Positions 12,764 to 23,834 are shown, numbered from the stretch's first letter. The stretch is DNA of 64,000 nucleotides from Cerioporus squamosus (GCA_022592435.1 JABYQS010000007.1:248001-312000); one strand, 5' to 3'. Notes: generated from the letters alone by a model not told the origin. Translations and numbers: made by a program.

Positions 12764-14500
12764 ATGAACAGCTCCTCTGCACCCCCGCATTGGCCTCCAC
12801 AAGTCTCCGATCAACAGCGCGAAGCATTGACTCTACTTGCGACGACGTACGCGCTTTCGCATGGCTTGATCTACCTTCCTCCCCCCGCGGAGGTGCAACC
12901 GCCTGCACCGACGACCGCAATCCATGCACCGCTCGCGCTCTTTCCTTCGCCGTTTCCGCGGGAGCAGTTTGAGCTGGCGAAGAGGTTGCAACGCGACTAC
13001 AATGTGCTGTATGCGCGCGTCGCGATGGATGAAGAGTTCCTGGACCGCGTGATGGGCGAGCAAGGAGTTGGTCGCGTCGACGAGTTCACGGGCCAGTTGT
13101 GGAGGATATGGAAGAGCTTGCGCGACCAAGGCATCCATCAGGTACGCGATCAACTGTTCGAGCGATACACGAGCTGGAAGATGCGATTGTGCAGTCTCGT
13201 CACCTGGGTCTCTTCAGATCTGACTATCTCCTGCACTCCGCGGAGACAGATGGCGCGACTACCGTGTCGCTGAAGCAGGTTGAGTTCAACACTATCTCCT
13301 CGTCCTTCGGCGCACTTTCTCAGAATGTCGCGAAGATGCACAGGTTCGTGTTGTGGCTCGCGATCTGACCCGTCTCGTTTGCTTAACATGGCCCTGTTCC
13401 AGGTATCTTGCCGCTACGACGGAGTACTTCAACAGTTCACCTTACCTGACTCTCGAGAACTTGCCGCCGAACGAGACTATTGCGGGTTTAGCGGAAGGGC
13501 TGGTCGCTGCTCATAAAGCCTACGGCTCGTCTTCGTGAGTACCACAATGCGCTCCTGGCGTCATACTTCCGACTCAATCCAGCATCAGGGCATGGATACT
13601 CTTCGTGGTCCAGCCAGGGGAGAGAAATGTATTCGATCAACGCTGGTTAGAGTACGAGCTGATTGAAAAGTTCGTATATGCTTTGGGTCATTGGCACCGG
13701 TCTCACCTCCTACAGACATTCGATACATGTCACTCGCCAAACCTTCGATGAGCTTGCCGTTTCCGCGCAAGTAGTGCCAGGCTCCCGCACCCTTCAAATC
13801 AAGCTACCTGGCTTGCTACCTCGGGGCGCAGAAACCGTAGAGATCTCTACCGTGTACTTCCGGGCGGGCTACACACCGAACGACTATCCTACCCCGCGAC
13901 ATTACGCAACACGGCAGTTGGTCGAAAGCTCCGTCGCCATCAAATGCCCATCGATACAGCTGCAGCTCGCAGGCGGGAAGAAAGTTCAGCAAGTGCTCAC
14001 ACAGCCCGGAGTGATGGAGCGCTTCCTCCACGACGCCTCTCCTCATCTCCGCTCGACTTGGATGAACATGTGGGCGCTGAAGGAACCTGGAGTTGACGGC
14101 TCTGAGGGCGTATCGCGAGCACGTCAGGAAGCCCTCAACCTCGTACTCAAGCCTCAGCGTGAGGGCGGAGGCAACAACGTCTACAAGGAAGATATACCAA
14201 GCTTCCTGGATACCCTGGCGGAGGAGGAATGGGAGGCATGGATCGCCATGGAACTCATCAAGACACCGGAAGGGCTAGGCAACTACCTCGTGCGCGCGGG
14301 AAGCGGTACGGAGGGGGCTGTGAAAGCGGAGGTGGTGAGCGAGTTGGGTAGTCTTCGGATGGGCGCTGTTCGGAGGACCGGAAAAAAGTATCGAGGAGAA
14401 GGAGATAGGGTGGCTGCTTAGAACGAAAGGCAAGGACAGTAATGAAGGAGGCGTTGCGGCTGGATTTTCTGTTCTGGATTCATTGGTTTTGGTAGACTAA
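12764..14500 (+). CDS. GSH2: Glutathione synthetase with an apparent +1 frame break near the C terminus
   Basis: Exons 12764-13141, 13195-13343, 13403-13534, 13583-13669 and 13716-14500. The enzyme joins gamma-glutamylcysteine and glycine using ATP. Family signatures are LGLFRSDYLLH, KQVEFNTISSSFG, VVQPGERNVFDQRWLEYEL, RAGYTPNDYP and KPQREGGGNNVYKED (the Gly-rich ATP-binding loop). The frame carrying EVVSELG stops at 14421, while the expected continuation FGWALFGG, IGWLLRTKG and NEGGVAAGF with a stop at 14500 lies one base out of register. One extra base within 14346-14353 explains this and restores about 509 residues. Alternatively a 46-nt intron (14306-14351) would rejoin the frames but delete the conserved VSELG segment. 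Confidence 0.85.
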
Positions 14501-14650
14501 CGGGTCGCCCTCGAAGTCATGAGTGAATTGTACGATAGCTAGAAGTGTATACAGAGCCAACATATCGCCCACGACTGCTAAAGTCCAACAGTGAGCATGA
14601 GACGATGTCGTGAATGCCACCATGCCAGGGTTCAGAGTGATATCGGGACC

Positions 14651-15978
14651 CTACAGGCTGAACACAGCGCGGGGTTTCAAGCCGATGATTCCTCCGCCTT
14701 TACCGTCCCATCCAGGGATGGGCGCTCTGCACACCGGACACCTGGCGAGTGAACTAGATTAGCACACCGCCTGTTTGAAGGAAACGACGATGCGCGGACG
14801 GACCTGGCAATCATATGCTCCCCGTGAGGCAAACTGTACGCGCCGCGCTGAATGGATGTCTTGACGGCGGTGAAGAGGCATTCGCCGCAGAGTACGTGCC
14901 CGCAGGGGGTGATAGTGGCATGCGACGGGGCAGAGAAACAAATTGGACAGGTATAAGCCGCCAAGGGTTCGCCTTGCGATGTGGGTACCGGCTCAGGTGC
15001 TCCCGTGTGTGGCTTCTGTCTGCTCGAGCTTGACCAAAACGTTGCAGAACTCTCGTCGTCGCCGGACTGAGCAGGATGGGATGGTGTTCGACCGGGTCCT
15101 GCGATGCGAGTCTTCTGGATCTCCGCGCCGGGGAGTGTATCAACGTCGCTGGGGGATGTTCTGGAGGAGCCTGCAAGAGAATCGTCCCTCGTTCTTTGGG
15201 AAACCTTCACTGGGTGGTCCAAGAGGGAGGAGTTCAGGGTGGCAGGCATGGAGGAACCAGCGATGGGCTCGGAATTCGAGGGCGCGGTGCGGAACGTAGA
15301 CCCTCCCTCGCCGCTCGTCTCTGCTGAATGCGAACGGACTATGTCGCTCCCTCCAGCCTGAGCCCCATCTGGATGACAGGACAAGATCAGTAACACGTCA
15401 AAACATGTACGGCACGCAAGAGGATCAGGACATACACGAAGGTCCTCAGTGGCATATCGATCACATGCTAGTCTCGGAATTGACCAACTATATAACCTCA
15501 ATTTACCGCGATCCACAGGTTTGTGAAGGAGGCTCATGTTGGGTCGTCCGCAGAAGTACACGGACGAGAGCGAGCATACATACTCCAGAATAACTCCAGA
15601 AGGCCAGACATTGTGCGACACTCCCGGAGGATAGTGCATAGCTACTCTTAAGAGCAATAACTCACCTGTGCCGTGGTGTGGCTTCTTCTTCAGCCTACTG
15701 CCACTGCTTTCTGTCGGTGATTGGGAACGTCTCCTCTTGGCCCTAACGTTCTTCTGGCCTGCGGCATTGCCCGTATCTAGGCGGAGGGGTTGCGGGTCAC
15801 CGGCAAGAGAGTGAGAGCGTGACCGAGACGATGAGACAGCAGATGATGCTGCTGACGATCTGCCCCGCGGCCGTCTAGGGCGGAGGGAACGGCTGGAGAC
15901 GGTTGTTGGCGCAGGTAAAGGTGGTGAGCGGGTAAGGTCGACCGGAGTCCCGCGTGCGCTCGAGCCTGCTTCAGACAT
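14651..15978 (-). CDS. C3HC4 RING-finger protein, possible SUMO-targeted ubiquitin ligase
   Basis: Exons 15666-15978, 14804-15368 and 14651-14741 give 322 residues. A RING finger sits near the C terminus: Cys245, Cys248, Cys260, His262, Cys265, Cys268, Cys294 and Cys297, the last pair (RCPVC) created by splicing. It is followed by PGWDGKGGGIIGLKP. The spacing between the sixth and seventh ligands is long (25 residues). The N terminus is Ser/Arg/Pro rich with basic patches (nuclear) and includes VDLT at residues 13-16, resembling the SUMO-interacting motifs of RNF4/Slx8 ligases. The first intron (297 nt, in-frame length) is unusually long and may hide another exon. It is convergent with GSH2 and divergent from SNRNP27. 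Confidence 0.75.
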
Positions 15979-16125
15979 AAAGTCCCAAGAACTCGTCCGA
16001 TGAAGGCTGGGCAGAGTACACAAGTGGGCCAATTTGTACCAGGCTGTACTTGAATAGCACTTGGCAAGAAGAGAGGACCGCGACTTCGGTGGCACTTGGT
16101 TGGGACTTGGGCTTTGTCCCTTCCA

Positions 16126-16137
16126 TGACGTCACGTG
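16126..16137. promoter_or_regulatory. CRE palindrome overlapping an E-box in a divergent promoter
   Basis: TGACGTCACGTG: a perfect ATF/CREB site TGACGTCA (16126-16133) overlaps a CACGTG E-box (16132-16137). It lies in the 250 bp between the RING gene start (15978) and the SNRNP27 start (16229). A site for bZIP and bHLH factors is inferred from consensus only. Confidence 0.45.
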
Positions 16138-16228
16138 CACAACCGCGTTTCGCGTGCAGCGTGCACAGAACGTTGCACTTGCTACCGTACTCCGGCGTAA
16201 CCACTACCATCTAGTCTCGTCATCTCCT

Positions 16229-17207
16229 ATGTCTTCACGTCACGACTACAGTCGAAACGACCGAGAACGAGATCGGGAGCGTGCTGGATACCGCGGTGGG
16301 CGGAGGAGCCGTTCAAGAAGCCCACGACGAGGCCCGGGGGAGAGCTATAGGCGTCCTTCAGGTGCGTGTCCCGGCCCGTTGCGCGTACTATTGCCTCTGA
16401 AGTGGAATCGCTTCTTATGGTACAGACCGCAGAGACTACTACGCTCGTGACAGGGATGACGATCGCCGAGACAGGCGGGACGACAGACGGGACGACCGCA
16501 GACGGGACGACCGTGACCGGAGAGACTACGACAAAGACGCGCGGCGCGACCCACCGCCACCACCCCGAGGTGATGCAGACAAAGACAGGGACCGTAGTAG
16601 GCATGACAGGGACAGGGACGGTAGGCTAGCAGACCGTGTCTCCGAACATGACTCCAAGGTTCCCGCTGGTGCGCAACGAGACCGGCAACAGTCTTCTACA
16701 GGTTAGCATCCCCCGCTTCTTTGCCTCGCGTTTCTCATCTTCAACCGCATACGCAACAGGTACTCCTGACCGCGAGCCGTCCGGATCCCGCCCCCGGCAA
16801 GACTCCGAGGTGCCTACCGAAGGCGCAGAAGAAGGGGAGACCATGGACGCGACCAACGATGACGATGCTGCCATGATGGCTCTTATGGGTCTTACTGGCT
16901 TTGGCACTACGAAAGTGAGCATGTTGTACCACGTTCCATCTGCCTGTGGCGTAATACGGTTGCAGGGGAAACACGTCGAAGGCAACCAGGAAGGTAGTGT
17001 AGATGTCAAGAAGCAGCGGACATGGCGGCAGTACATGAATCGGTACGTATTTTGCCCGGGTTCTGGACGATCATTCGCTGACCAGTGATCGGCTCTTCCA
17101 AATTCGTAGGCGTGGTGGTTTCAACAGGTGTGTCCCCACGAATCATCCCATTTGTCCTCAGCTCTCTGACACACTTTCTTGACAGACCTCTAGACAAGAT
17201 CAAGTGA
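16229..17207 (+). CDS. SNRNP27: U4/U6.U5 tri-snRNP 27 kDa protein homologue
   Basis: Exons 16229-16361, 16426-16701, 16760-16914, 16966-17042, 17110-17127 and 17186-17207 give 226 residues. It is a spliceosomal tri-snRNP protein. The N-terminal half is an RS/RD domain of Arg-Asp, Arg-Arg-Asp and Arg-Ser units. The conserved C-terminal domain reads AMMALMGLTGFGTTKGKHVEG, then VKKQRTWRQYMNRRGGF and the terminal RPLDKIK, almost identical in eukaryotes. The last three short exons (77, 18 and 22 nt) encode this invariant tail. The start is the first ATG giving the RS-rich N terminus. Confidence 0.95.
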
Positions 17208-17690
17208 TCCTCGCGAGGTCCATGGACTCGCGTTTGTTCTCCTTGCTTCCCTTCCATCCTCAGATGAGTCGCGTTTCGCTTCGTGATGTACGTTCATGCT
17301 ATCCCCAAACAATCAGACCCGCATTCATTACTCCCGGATGATTCCTTCAGCTTGTGCCTGCTTCGGGGTGATGTTCACAGACGAGCTCCCTACAGCAGTC
17401 AAATGTGGCGCTGCGCATATGTCCGCCCACTTCGTCTGATGTTCACACCGTCGCAGTCTTGAGCGTCCCTGGCTCCCCAGCCGCGCGTGTTGAAGATTTT
17501 CAGAACAGTCACTTGTGATGGGGATCAGTAGTCCGATGTATCATGACAGTAGGTAGTACAGACGTGGAACGATACGAGTCAGACGGAATAAACGACGAAC
17601 GTGAATAGTACATGGTACAACTGCAAGAAGAGTGGAAGAAAGTTCGGGGTTGCTAATCCAACGCTCTAGCTTCCGCCCTCGGCTCGACGC
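17208..17690. other. Intergenic region between convergent SNRNP27 and SUI1
   Basis: 483 bp, read as the two facing 3' untranslated regions. No gene or repeat is seen. Confidence 0.5.
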
Positions 17691-18260
17691 TCAGAAACCG
17701 TGGACCTTGATCGAGGCCTTGGGGATGCCCTCCTGGACGAGGAACGTAGAGATCTTCAGCCTTTGATCACCCTGGAGTTGGATGACTTGGCCAGACTCCT
17801 CATCATCGACGAGAGTACCGTTGCAGGCGAATTCCTAGACAGCCAACCTCAGTCAGCCGCGCGCCATCTCGCCAAGGGCCTGCTGCTGCAGAGCCGCGTG
17901 CCGGGGAGTTCGATGTGAACTTACCTTCTTGAATGCCTTCAAGAGCTTCTTCAGATCATACTCTGGACGGACAGTCAGTATGGCGGGCCACATTACGAGT
18001 GGTTGCGGCGACTAACCTTTGGGCAGGCCCTGGAGTGTCGTCAGGGTCTTGCGGCCGTTGCGCTGCTGGATACGGATGTGGATGTAGTTCGACTGAGATC
18101 CGACGTCCTGGGTGCTGCTTCCAAGAGGGTCTCCCTCGTCTGCGAAGGGGTCTGTATGCGAGGGCGGGAGGTTTAATTAGCGACACGATCGATAAGCACA
18201 GGAAGGGCCGCAGACGACGGCGGCGAACGCACCGAAAGTGTTGAGGTTCTGCACGCTCAT
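17691..18260 (-). CDS. SUI1: Translation initiation factor eIF1
   Basis: Exons 18233-18260, 18017-18151, 17925-17962 and 17691-17834 give 114 residues, the usual length. eIF1 binds the 40S subunit near the P site and governs start-codon selection. The sequence has MSVQNLNTFDPFADE, then YIHIRIQQRNGRKTLTTLQG, KKLLKAFKKEFACNGTLV, GQVIQLQGDQR and the terminal IKVHGF, all typical of the SUI1 fold. The start codon fits the family N terminus exactly. A TATATA element (18364-18369) lies about 105 bp upstream in the promoter shared with the FYV7-like gene. Confidence 0.97.
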
Positions 18261-18363
18261 GCGACGAGAGGTAGGATACAGAGAAGAGTGAGAGCAGAAA
18301 CTGAGTGGGGGTTGGAGGTGGAGGCTGGTGAGTGAGGTTTGAGTTGCGCGCCTTCGGAGCCGC

Positions 18364-18369
18364 TATATA
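18364..18369. promoter_or_regulatory. TATA-like element in the SUI1/FYV7 divergent promoter
   Basis: TATATA (palindromic core) 105 bp upstream of the eIF1 start on the minus strand and 165 bp upstream of the FYV7-like start on the plus strand. Position favours eIF1. Assignment is by position only. Confidence 0.35.
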
Positions 18370-18533
18370 GGCTGCCGCGGTTATGTAATCGCACTCTGGC
18401 CTTTCTCAGTCCCCGCCTCCAAGCAGTGCACCGGCCTGCCTCAGCTCAACCGCGTCCTTCTCTCAATTTTGCGGGCTTCGCGACCAGCCGATTTGTTGTC
18501 TCGCAGCCGACGACTCATCCTTGTCTCGCCATT

Positions 18534-19315
18534 ATGTCTCCGTCGTCTTCGACACAGCAGCCGCAAGGCGTCAAACGCAAGAAGCCACCCACATTCCAGC
18601 ATCTTCCCGTTGACCGCGGTATGTCTTATTCTCGTGTATAGGTTATGACAACAGCTCATTCTTCCCATTGTGCGGCGTAGCTAAGAAACTCAAGCGTTCG
18701 TGGGTTGAGACGCAAAAGATCAAGAGCAAGTGGAAGGCACAAAAGCGCAAAGAAGGGCTCGTCACTCCTCGGACGCAGATGAATCTTGTGGCGGACGCAG
18801 ATGAAGACAAGGAGGCCCGTGCCTCGCATGAAGAAAGCGATGAGGAGGCCGAAGGGAGCATATCCGGCTCTTCGGACGCAAGTGATGAAAGTGAAGACGG
18901 CGAGGAGAGTGAGGAAGAAAGCGGAGATGAGACTTCGGAGAGTTCCTCTGATGAGGAGGCACCACCCAAAGCTAAAGCCTTACCGAAGGTGAGGAAGCAG
19001 AAAGGTGGACCTAACAAGAATACGGATGAGCAGGAACAACTCTCTCTTCGCGAACTGCAGCGCATGGCGTACTCGCGGTCGTCTCTGCACACCCACAAGT
19101 CGGATCCCCTTCACCGTCACAGAGGAGGCGCTATGCCCAGAGGGAGAGGTGGAGCACGAGGTGGACGCGGCGGCGGTGGACCCGGTGGACGCGGTCAGCA
19201 CGGTGGTGAACGCGGTGGTGGACGCGGTGGACAACGAGGGCGAGGACGAGGACAGCCCGACATGGGCCTCCGCATGAAGGCTATGCTCGAGAAAATCAAG
19301 CAGGACTACACTTGA
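18534..19315 (+). CDS. FYV7: rRNA-processing protein, FYV7-like, with an RGG tail
   Basis: Exons 18534-18618 and 18681-19315 give 239 residues. The N-terminal basic region has KRKKPPTFQHLPVDRAKKLK followed by SWVETQKIKSKWKAQKRKEG. An acidic Ser/Glu/Asp block (about residues 70-125) follows, then a long Arg-Gly-Gly repeat tract (about 180-220) and a terminal GQPDMGLRMKAMLEKIKQDY. The basic N terminus, the GQP...LEKIK C terminus and the overall charge pattern fit the FYV7/TAP26 family of small-subunit rRNA processing proteins. The RGG tract is expected to bind RNA. Function is inferred from weak family resemblance. It is divergent from eIF1 and convergent with PPP4R2. Confidence 0.6.
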
Positions 19316-19400
19316 TGGGAGTTACGCTGGCTCTCATCGATCGTTCTCTGCGTCCTAACAGAAGGAATCAGTATCATTCGCATGGTGGTACATCGTGCTG

Positions 19401-20538
19401 TCAGACTGCCTTGTTCTCCTTCCCTTCTTCCTCCTGCACCATCGGAACGTCTCCGCTGCTCCCAGCTTCGCTTCCCTCCGCCGCCGCCTCCTTCACGAAA
19501 CGTTCTTCCAGGGTGCCATGAAGCGGTCGAGAACCAATTGTGGTCGTGGAAGAGATTGGTTCTATGTGGTCGCTCAAGTGGCCGGGACTCGGGTCGTCCA
19601 ATTCGTCAACCAACCCCAACGCCTTCACGTCGGCAGAGTCGTTCGCCGCAGTCATGCCTCCTGTGACGGTGGCTGGGAGTACGAGCGGGCTGGGCGGTGG
19701 GCTGCGTGACTTCGAACGCCGGGCGTCTTCGTGCAGGAATGGGATGGGCGAGAACATGGGTGTGTTCGGGGCTGACACGGCTGAAGTGCTGATGGAAGGA
19801 TGGCCGATCGCAGAATACGTGCTGTCCGTCTCTGACAGTGGGGGGAATGCGTCGTATGTAGAGGTGACGAGTAGCGACTTCTCCACGGCCCTCAGGTACT
19901 TGCCAATGTACTTGTAGTGTTGTCGTGGGTTTACACATAGTTCGCAGAGACGTTGAATGGTGAACGGGGTGCTGTCAAGGAATCGTTCAGTAACGATGCA
20001 AGTTTGCGGTGACGCGTCATACCTGTCGAACTCATTCAATTGGGCGTATATGGACGTCTTCATTTCTTCCGCCTCCTTATCCGACAGGTTCACCTTTGGT
20101 GGAGGTGGATTGGGATTCCCTGGGAGGTATTCCCGGGGCGGGAAAGGCGGCAGCTTGAGTCCACCATTCTGCAGTTGCTGCGCAACTGCCAACATGAGCG
20201 GGGGGCGAGGTTCCCATCTCGGACCCTCAGCAAGGAAGGCAGCGATGTTCTGTATAAATAGCTTGGTATTCGCTGCCAATACGACATCGGAGATGGCTCT
20301 CACCTTGTCCAGCTTATGCTTGATGATGTTACGGAGCAATGGCCATTCTGTTCTTAAGCAGAGCCGCCTTGAGCACATGCAGGGCATCGTGACCATGCCG
20401 GACATACTCGACTATGTCTGTGGATGCGATCCTTTCGATAATGTCCCCATGTTCTGGTAGTCCGATGAGCTATATCGCGTGTTGGCCAAAGGAGGACTGA
20501 CCACCTTCTTTCCACTCGTAGGGAGAGTCTTCCGCCAT
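19401..20538 (-). CDS. PSY4: Serine/threonine protein phosphatase 4 regulatory subunit 2
   Basis: Exons 20502-20538, 20394-20453, 20304-20347, 20023-20249 and 19401-19971 give 312 residues. PPP4R2/Psy4 targets protein phosphatase 4 to substrates in DNA-damage and centrosome pathways. The conserved core includes EWPLLRNIIKHKLDK (built across a 46-nt intron), GGLKLPPFPPREYLPGNP and the family hallmark PFTIQRLCELCVNPRQHYK followed by KYLRAVEK. The C-terminal third is low-complexity and acidic, with VDELDDPSPGHLSDHIEP. The start is the ATG preceding AEDSPYEWKEG. It is divergent from the lipid phosphatase gene. Confidence 0.9.
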
Positions 20539-21138
20539 GGTATGGCTGGTCGAGTTCTGGGTCAAGTGATCGTGGTGGAAGTGCAAGGACGCGTCGCGTC
20601 AGGTCGCGTCTTCGGCTACGATTCCCAGGGTGTCTCCCCGGAGTCCTCCCTCCGAGCTGCCTCGAGTCCTGGACCAATCTCCGCATATTCGCCTGTTGTC
20701 CGATTGTTGCAACATGCTACAACGGCTTACATACCTCTTCTCGACGCGCTCGGTCACCCCGTGCGACCCGCAAGTCGACATGAAGAGTTGCTAGTCACAC
20801 CATCCCGCATGTGCCAAGCGAACCCTTTACGTCTTTGCTGCGCTCGTGTCCCACCCGAAACATCAACGAAACATGGCCTCAAGGCTCAAGCCTTCCTAAC
20901 CTCGTCAGCCAGTACACAGATCCACTTGGAGGCTCGGCGAGTAAGCGATGAGGCTGGGCAGTGTCACTCCAAAGGCGGGATCGACAGCCGCCTCTGCGGC
21001 TTGCATCGCTGCGGGCCGAAGGCGGGGCCCTACGGTGTGAGACGGACTGCCAAGATTCCTTCCATTCCACTCTCACCTACTCCCAGCTAAATAGCTGCCG
21101 ATGCTCCTGCGCACTTAACTCTTCCTGCTTTCCTGTTT
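20539..21138. other. Promoter region between PSY4 and the lipid phosphatase gene
   Basis: 600 bp between divergent genes. Short open frames have no protein features. It is read as promoter and 5' leaders. Confidence 0.5.
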
Positions 21139-22782
21139 ATGTCCTACCATCGTCTCCAAGACCCCGAAGCATATCCCCTCCAGCACCTACCCGCGCGTTC
21201 AGCCACCGTTGCCTCAGAGCCTTCGCTCTATAGCACTACAACCGATCCTGAAGAGCCCCCCACGCAGAGAGAACAAGGCGACATGTTCAACTTCAGGAAA
21301 CTGGGAAGCGGGTCGAGGAGGAGTCTGCGTACCCGCGCAGTGTTGTCGTATGCGCCAGACTGGTGAGTCGCATCGTGCCTTCGTGATTCTGGTTGCGTGC
21401 CAACTATTCGATTAGGGCCCTGTGTATTTTTTTGGCGTAAGTGGTCCGCGCATGGAGACTGGGCCTGCTGCTGAGTGTATCCATGCAGTGCCATCTTCTT
21501 TGCGCTCGACGAAGTGCCGGGATTTAAGAGGCAGTTCTCGCTGGAAGATACCTCGTGAGTCTGATACTCCGCAGCCGGGTCTCCGTACTAACTTAACGAA
21601 CTCCCAGACTACGCCATACGTGAGCTCGTGAAAGCATTCCATGATTGGACTAGTCTAGACTAATCGCTCAATGTCAGCTATGCCGTTCACGAACGCGTAC
21701 CCGTAAGTCTCTCAGGTATCTTCGTGATCACAACGATATTAACTCGCCTCAGAATTGGGCACTTTACATCATCTTTGCCGTGGCACCACTGGTGCTCATG
21801 CCGATCATTAACCTGTTGAGTGTACGCTCATGGTGGGACTTCCATAGCAGCTGGCTGGGTTGTAAGCGTCTCATGTACTTCCTCCTACCTGTCTACATCT
21901 GACGGGCAACACGACAGGGCTACTTTCGGTATCCATAACCGGTGCTGTCACGCAGTTCTCCAAGATCACAGTGGGCCGTCCTCGTCCTGGTCAGTGTAAT
22001 GTCGTCTGCACCCAAACAGCACGCTTATCCGCCCACTGCAGACGTGATTGACCGATGTCAGCCTAGGGCAGGCGCAGCAGATCCGCCCTTCGGACTGTCA
22101 ACAGTGGCTGTATGCACTCAGACCGACATGTCCATCTTGCGAGATGGTTGGCGGAGCTTCCCGAGCGGACACTCCAGCCGTAGGTTGTGCGCCGCTCTAC
22201 GTCGTCATCTTGTACTCACTATCTTGACATAGTATCCTTCGCCGGCCTAGGCTTCCTCTCATTCTATCTCGCTGGAAAGCTCCATCTTTTTGACGAGAAG
22301 GGCCATACGGTAGGTCATGTCAGTTCTCGCCCCGACTCGACGCCACGCTGAAAGCCTCTCCCGTTGCTCTGCAGGTGAAAGCGTGGATATCTCTAGTCCC
22401 CCTTGCAGGCGCAGCGCTTGTAGCAATCTCGCGGACCATGGATTACCGACACCATTGGCAGGACGTCCTGACTGGATCCATCTTGGGTCTCGTCGTGGCC
22501 TACTTCTCTTACCGCCAGTACTACCCACAGTTGGAGTCGGCCACGTCCCACCAGCCGTATCCTCAGCGCCTCAAGCGTGGAGGGCATGAACTTCCGACGC
22601 ATAACCGCGAACCGTCCGCGGTGCCAGTGATGGGGAACACGTCGTTTGACAACGACGGCATGCGTCCGCGTCAGCCTGCTTCGCGGTACTCAGACCGGCC
22701 TAGCATCGGCGATGAGGAGTTGGGGACGGATCCTACCCTCCGTCCAGATGCAAGCAATGTCGATGTTCCGAAGGAAACGTGA
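21139..22782 (+). CDS. PAP2-family lipid phosphate phosphatase
   Basis: Exons 21139-21362, 21416-21436, 21489-21554, 21608-21619, 21678-21702, 21753-21861, 21918-21989, 22042-22179, 22233-22309 and 22375-22782 give 383 residues. The three catalytic motifs are present: KITVGRPRP (phosphate binding), FPSGHSS and SRTMDYRHHWQDV with the catalytic histidines. About six hydrophobic segments are seen, with a hydrophilic C-terminal tail. This is the DPP1/LPP type that dephosphorylates phosphatidate, diacylglycerol pyrophosphate or lysophosphatidate in membranes. Two exons are tiny (21 and 12 nt). The ATG at 21139 is the first in frame; MFNFRKLG 48 codons later is an alternative start. Confidence 0.9.
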
Positions 22783-23122
22783 ATTCATAGGCCGATATAC
22801 CACGAATTCTCGACATTTCTCTGTCATGTTAAGGGCTTGCACATTGCATCGCCCCCTTCACAGCACACCTTGCTGTAATGATCATGAACGTTATGCCATC
22901 CACAACACGAGCACCCCGTAAAACTTCATCACACCCTGTTTCTGGAGAGGCTTCCGATTGCGAACACTGGACGGAGGCTGGGGTAGCTTGACGCAGACAG
23001 CCGGACACGCAAGAATGTTGGTGTTTTACAATGAGCCACCTGGCTGATGAATATGCAGCGAGATCATGGTAGGGCAAGGGATACAATGCACAACAGCAAC
23101 TCCAGACAAACGTGAGCGTGAA
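22783..23122. other. Intergenic region between convergent genes
   Basis: 340 bp covering the facing 3' regions of the lipid phosphatase and RPS21 genes. Nothing else is seen. Confidence 0.5.
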
Positions 23123-23559
23123 TTACTTTTGGTACGACCAGACGTTCCGGAGGACTGAACAGATAAGACAGTCAGGGTCGGATCATGCAGAGAGTGTATG
23201 GTTACTCACGACCGGCCTTCGTCGCCAAACGGTTCAGGGAGTCGTCGCTCTCGCCCATCGCGCGGACCTGACCGCAGAGTGCGAAAGTGGTGGAGGTGGA
23301 CAGTGCCCGGCCATCGGCGTCAACGTCAACCACGCTGATCTGGACGGACGCGTGGTCCTTGGAGGTGATGAGGCGGTCTGTACGTTGCGAATACTCAGTA
23401 ATCTTCAGGGGAGCGAGGACGTGTGGGGATGCTCACTGGTCGCCGCGCACTTGCGGGGGACGTAGAGGTCAACGAGGATACCCTGTAAACGGCCAAAGTC
23501 CTCAGACTTTCTCCTCCAGGCGCATCGGGCACTCGGAAACACACCTGATCGTTCTCCAT
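23123..23559 (-). CDS. RPS21: 40S ribosomal protein S21 (eS21)
   Basis: Exons 23545-23559, 23437-23482, 23210-23377 and 23123-23154 give 86 residues, the standard length. The sequence starts MENDQ (the whole first exon), then VDLYVPRKCAATNRLITSKD, RAMGESDDSLNRLA and ends RNVWSYQK. Each signature is typical of eS21. The donor of the last intron is GTGAGT, which restores KAGLLRN. The 275-bp promoter is shared with the divergent GYP7-like gene. Confidence 0.97.
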
Positions 23560-23804
23560 GGCTAGAAAGTGGACTTTTGGGTGCGCGGCGGGGCGTCGGC
23601 GTCGTTGGCGGTATGCGGGAAAAGTAAGGTTAGGAACTATACAGTTGCAGATCTCTGCTTGGCTCTGTTTGGCCGCCTTCCTCATGCGGGCGGCTCGGGC
23701 TGGACTCGGCACGTGCCGGCATTGGCCGAAGTATGACGCGCCGCGTTAGCGCGTCAGGCGCCCGCGGCGCAGCGACTCGGACCTGGACGCAGCAGCGTTC
23801 GCGG

Positions 23805-23811
23805 TATATAA
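23805..23811 (+). promoter_or_regulatory. TATA-like element before the GYP7-like gene
   Basis: TATATAA 24 bp before the proposed ATG at 23835, within the RPS21/GYP7 divergent promoter. The short distance suggests either a very short leader or a downstream start. Assignment by sequence only. Confidence 0.3.
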
Positions 23812-23834
23812 CCTAGTACACCCATGTCTCTCTG

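Noticed and set aside
13142..13173. 32-nt intron alternative in GSH2
   Set aside because: In phase, but shorter than every well supported intron here; the 53-nt choice ending at 13194 is preferred.
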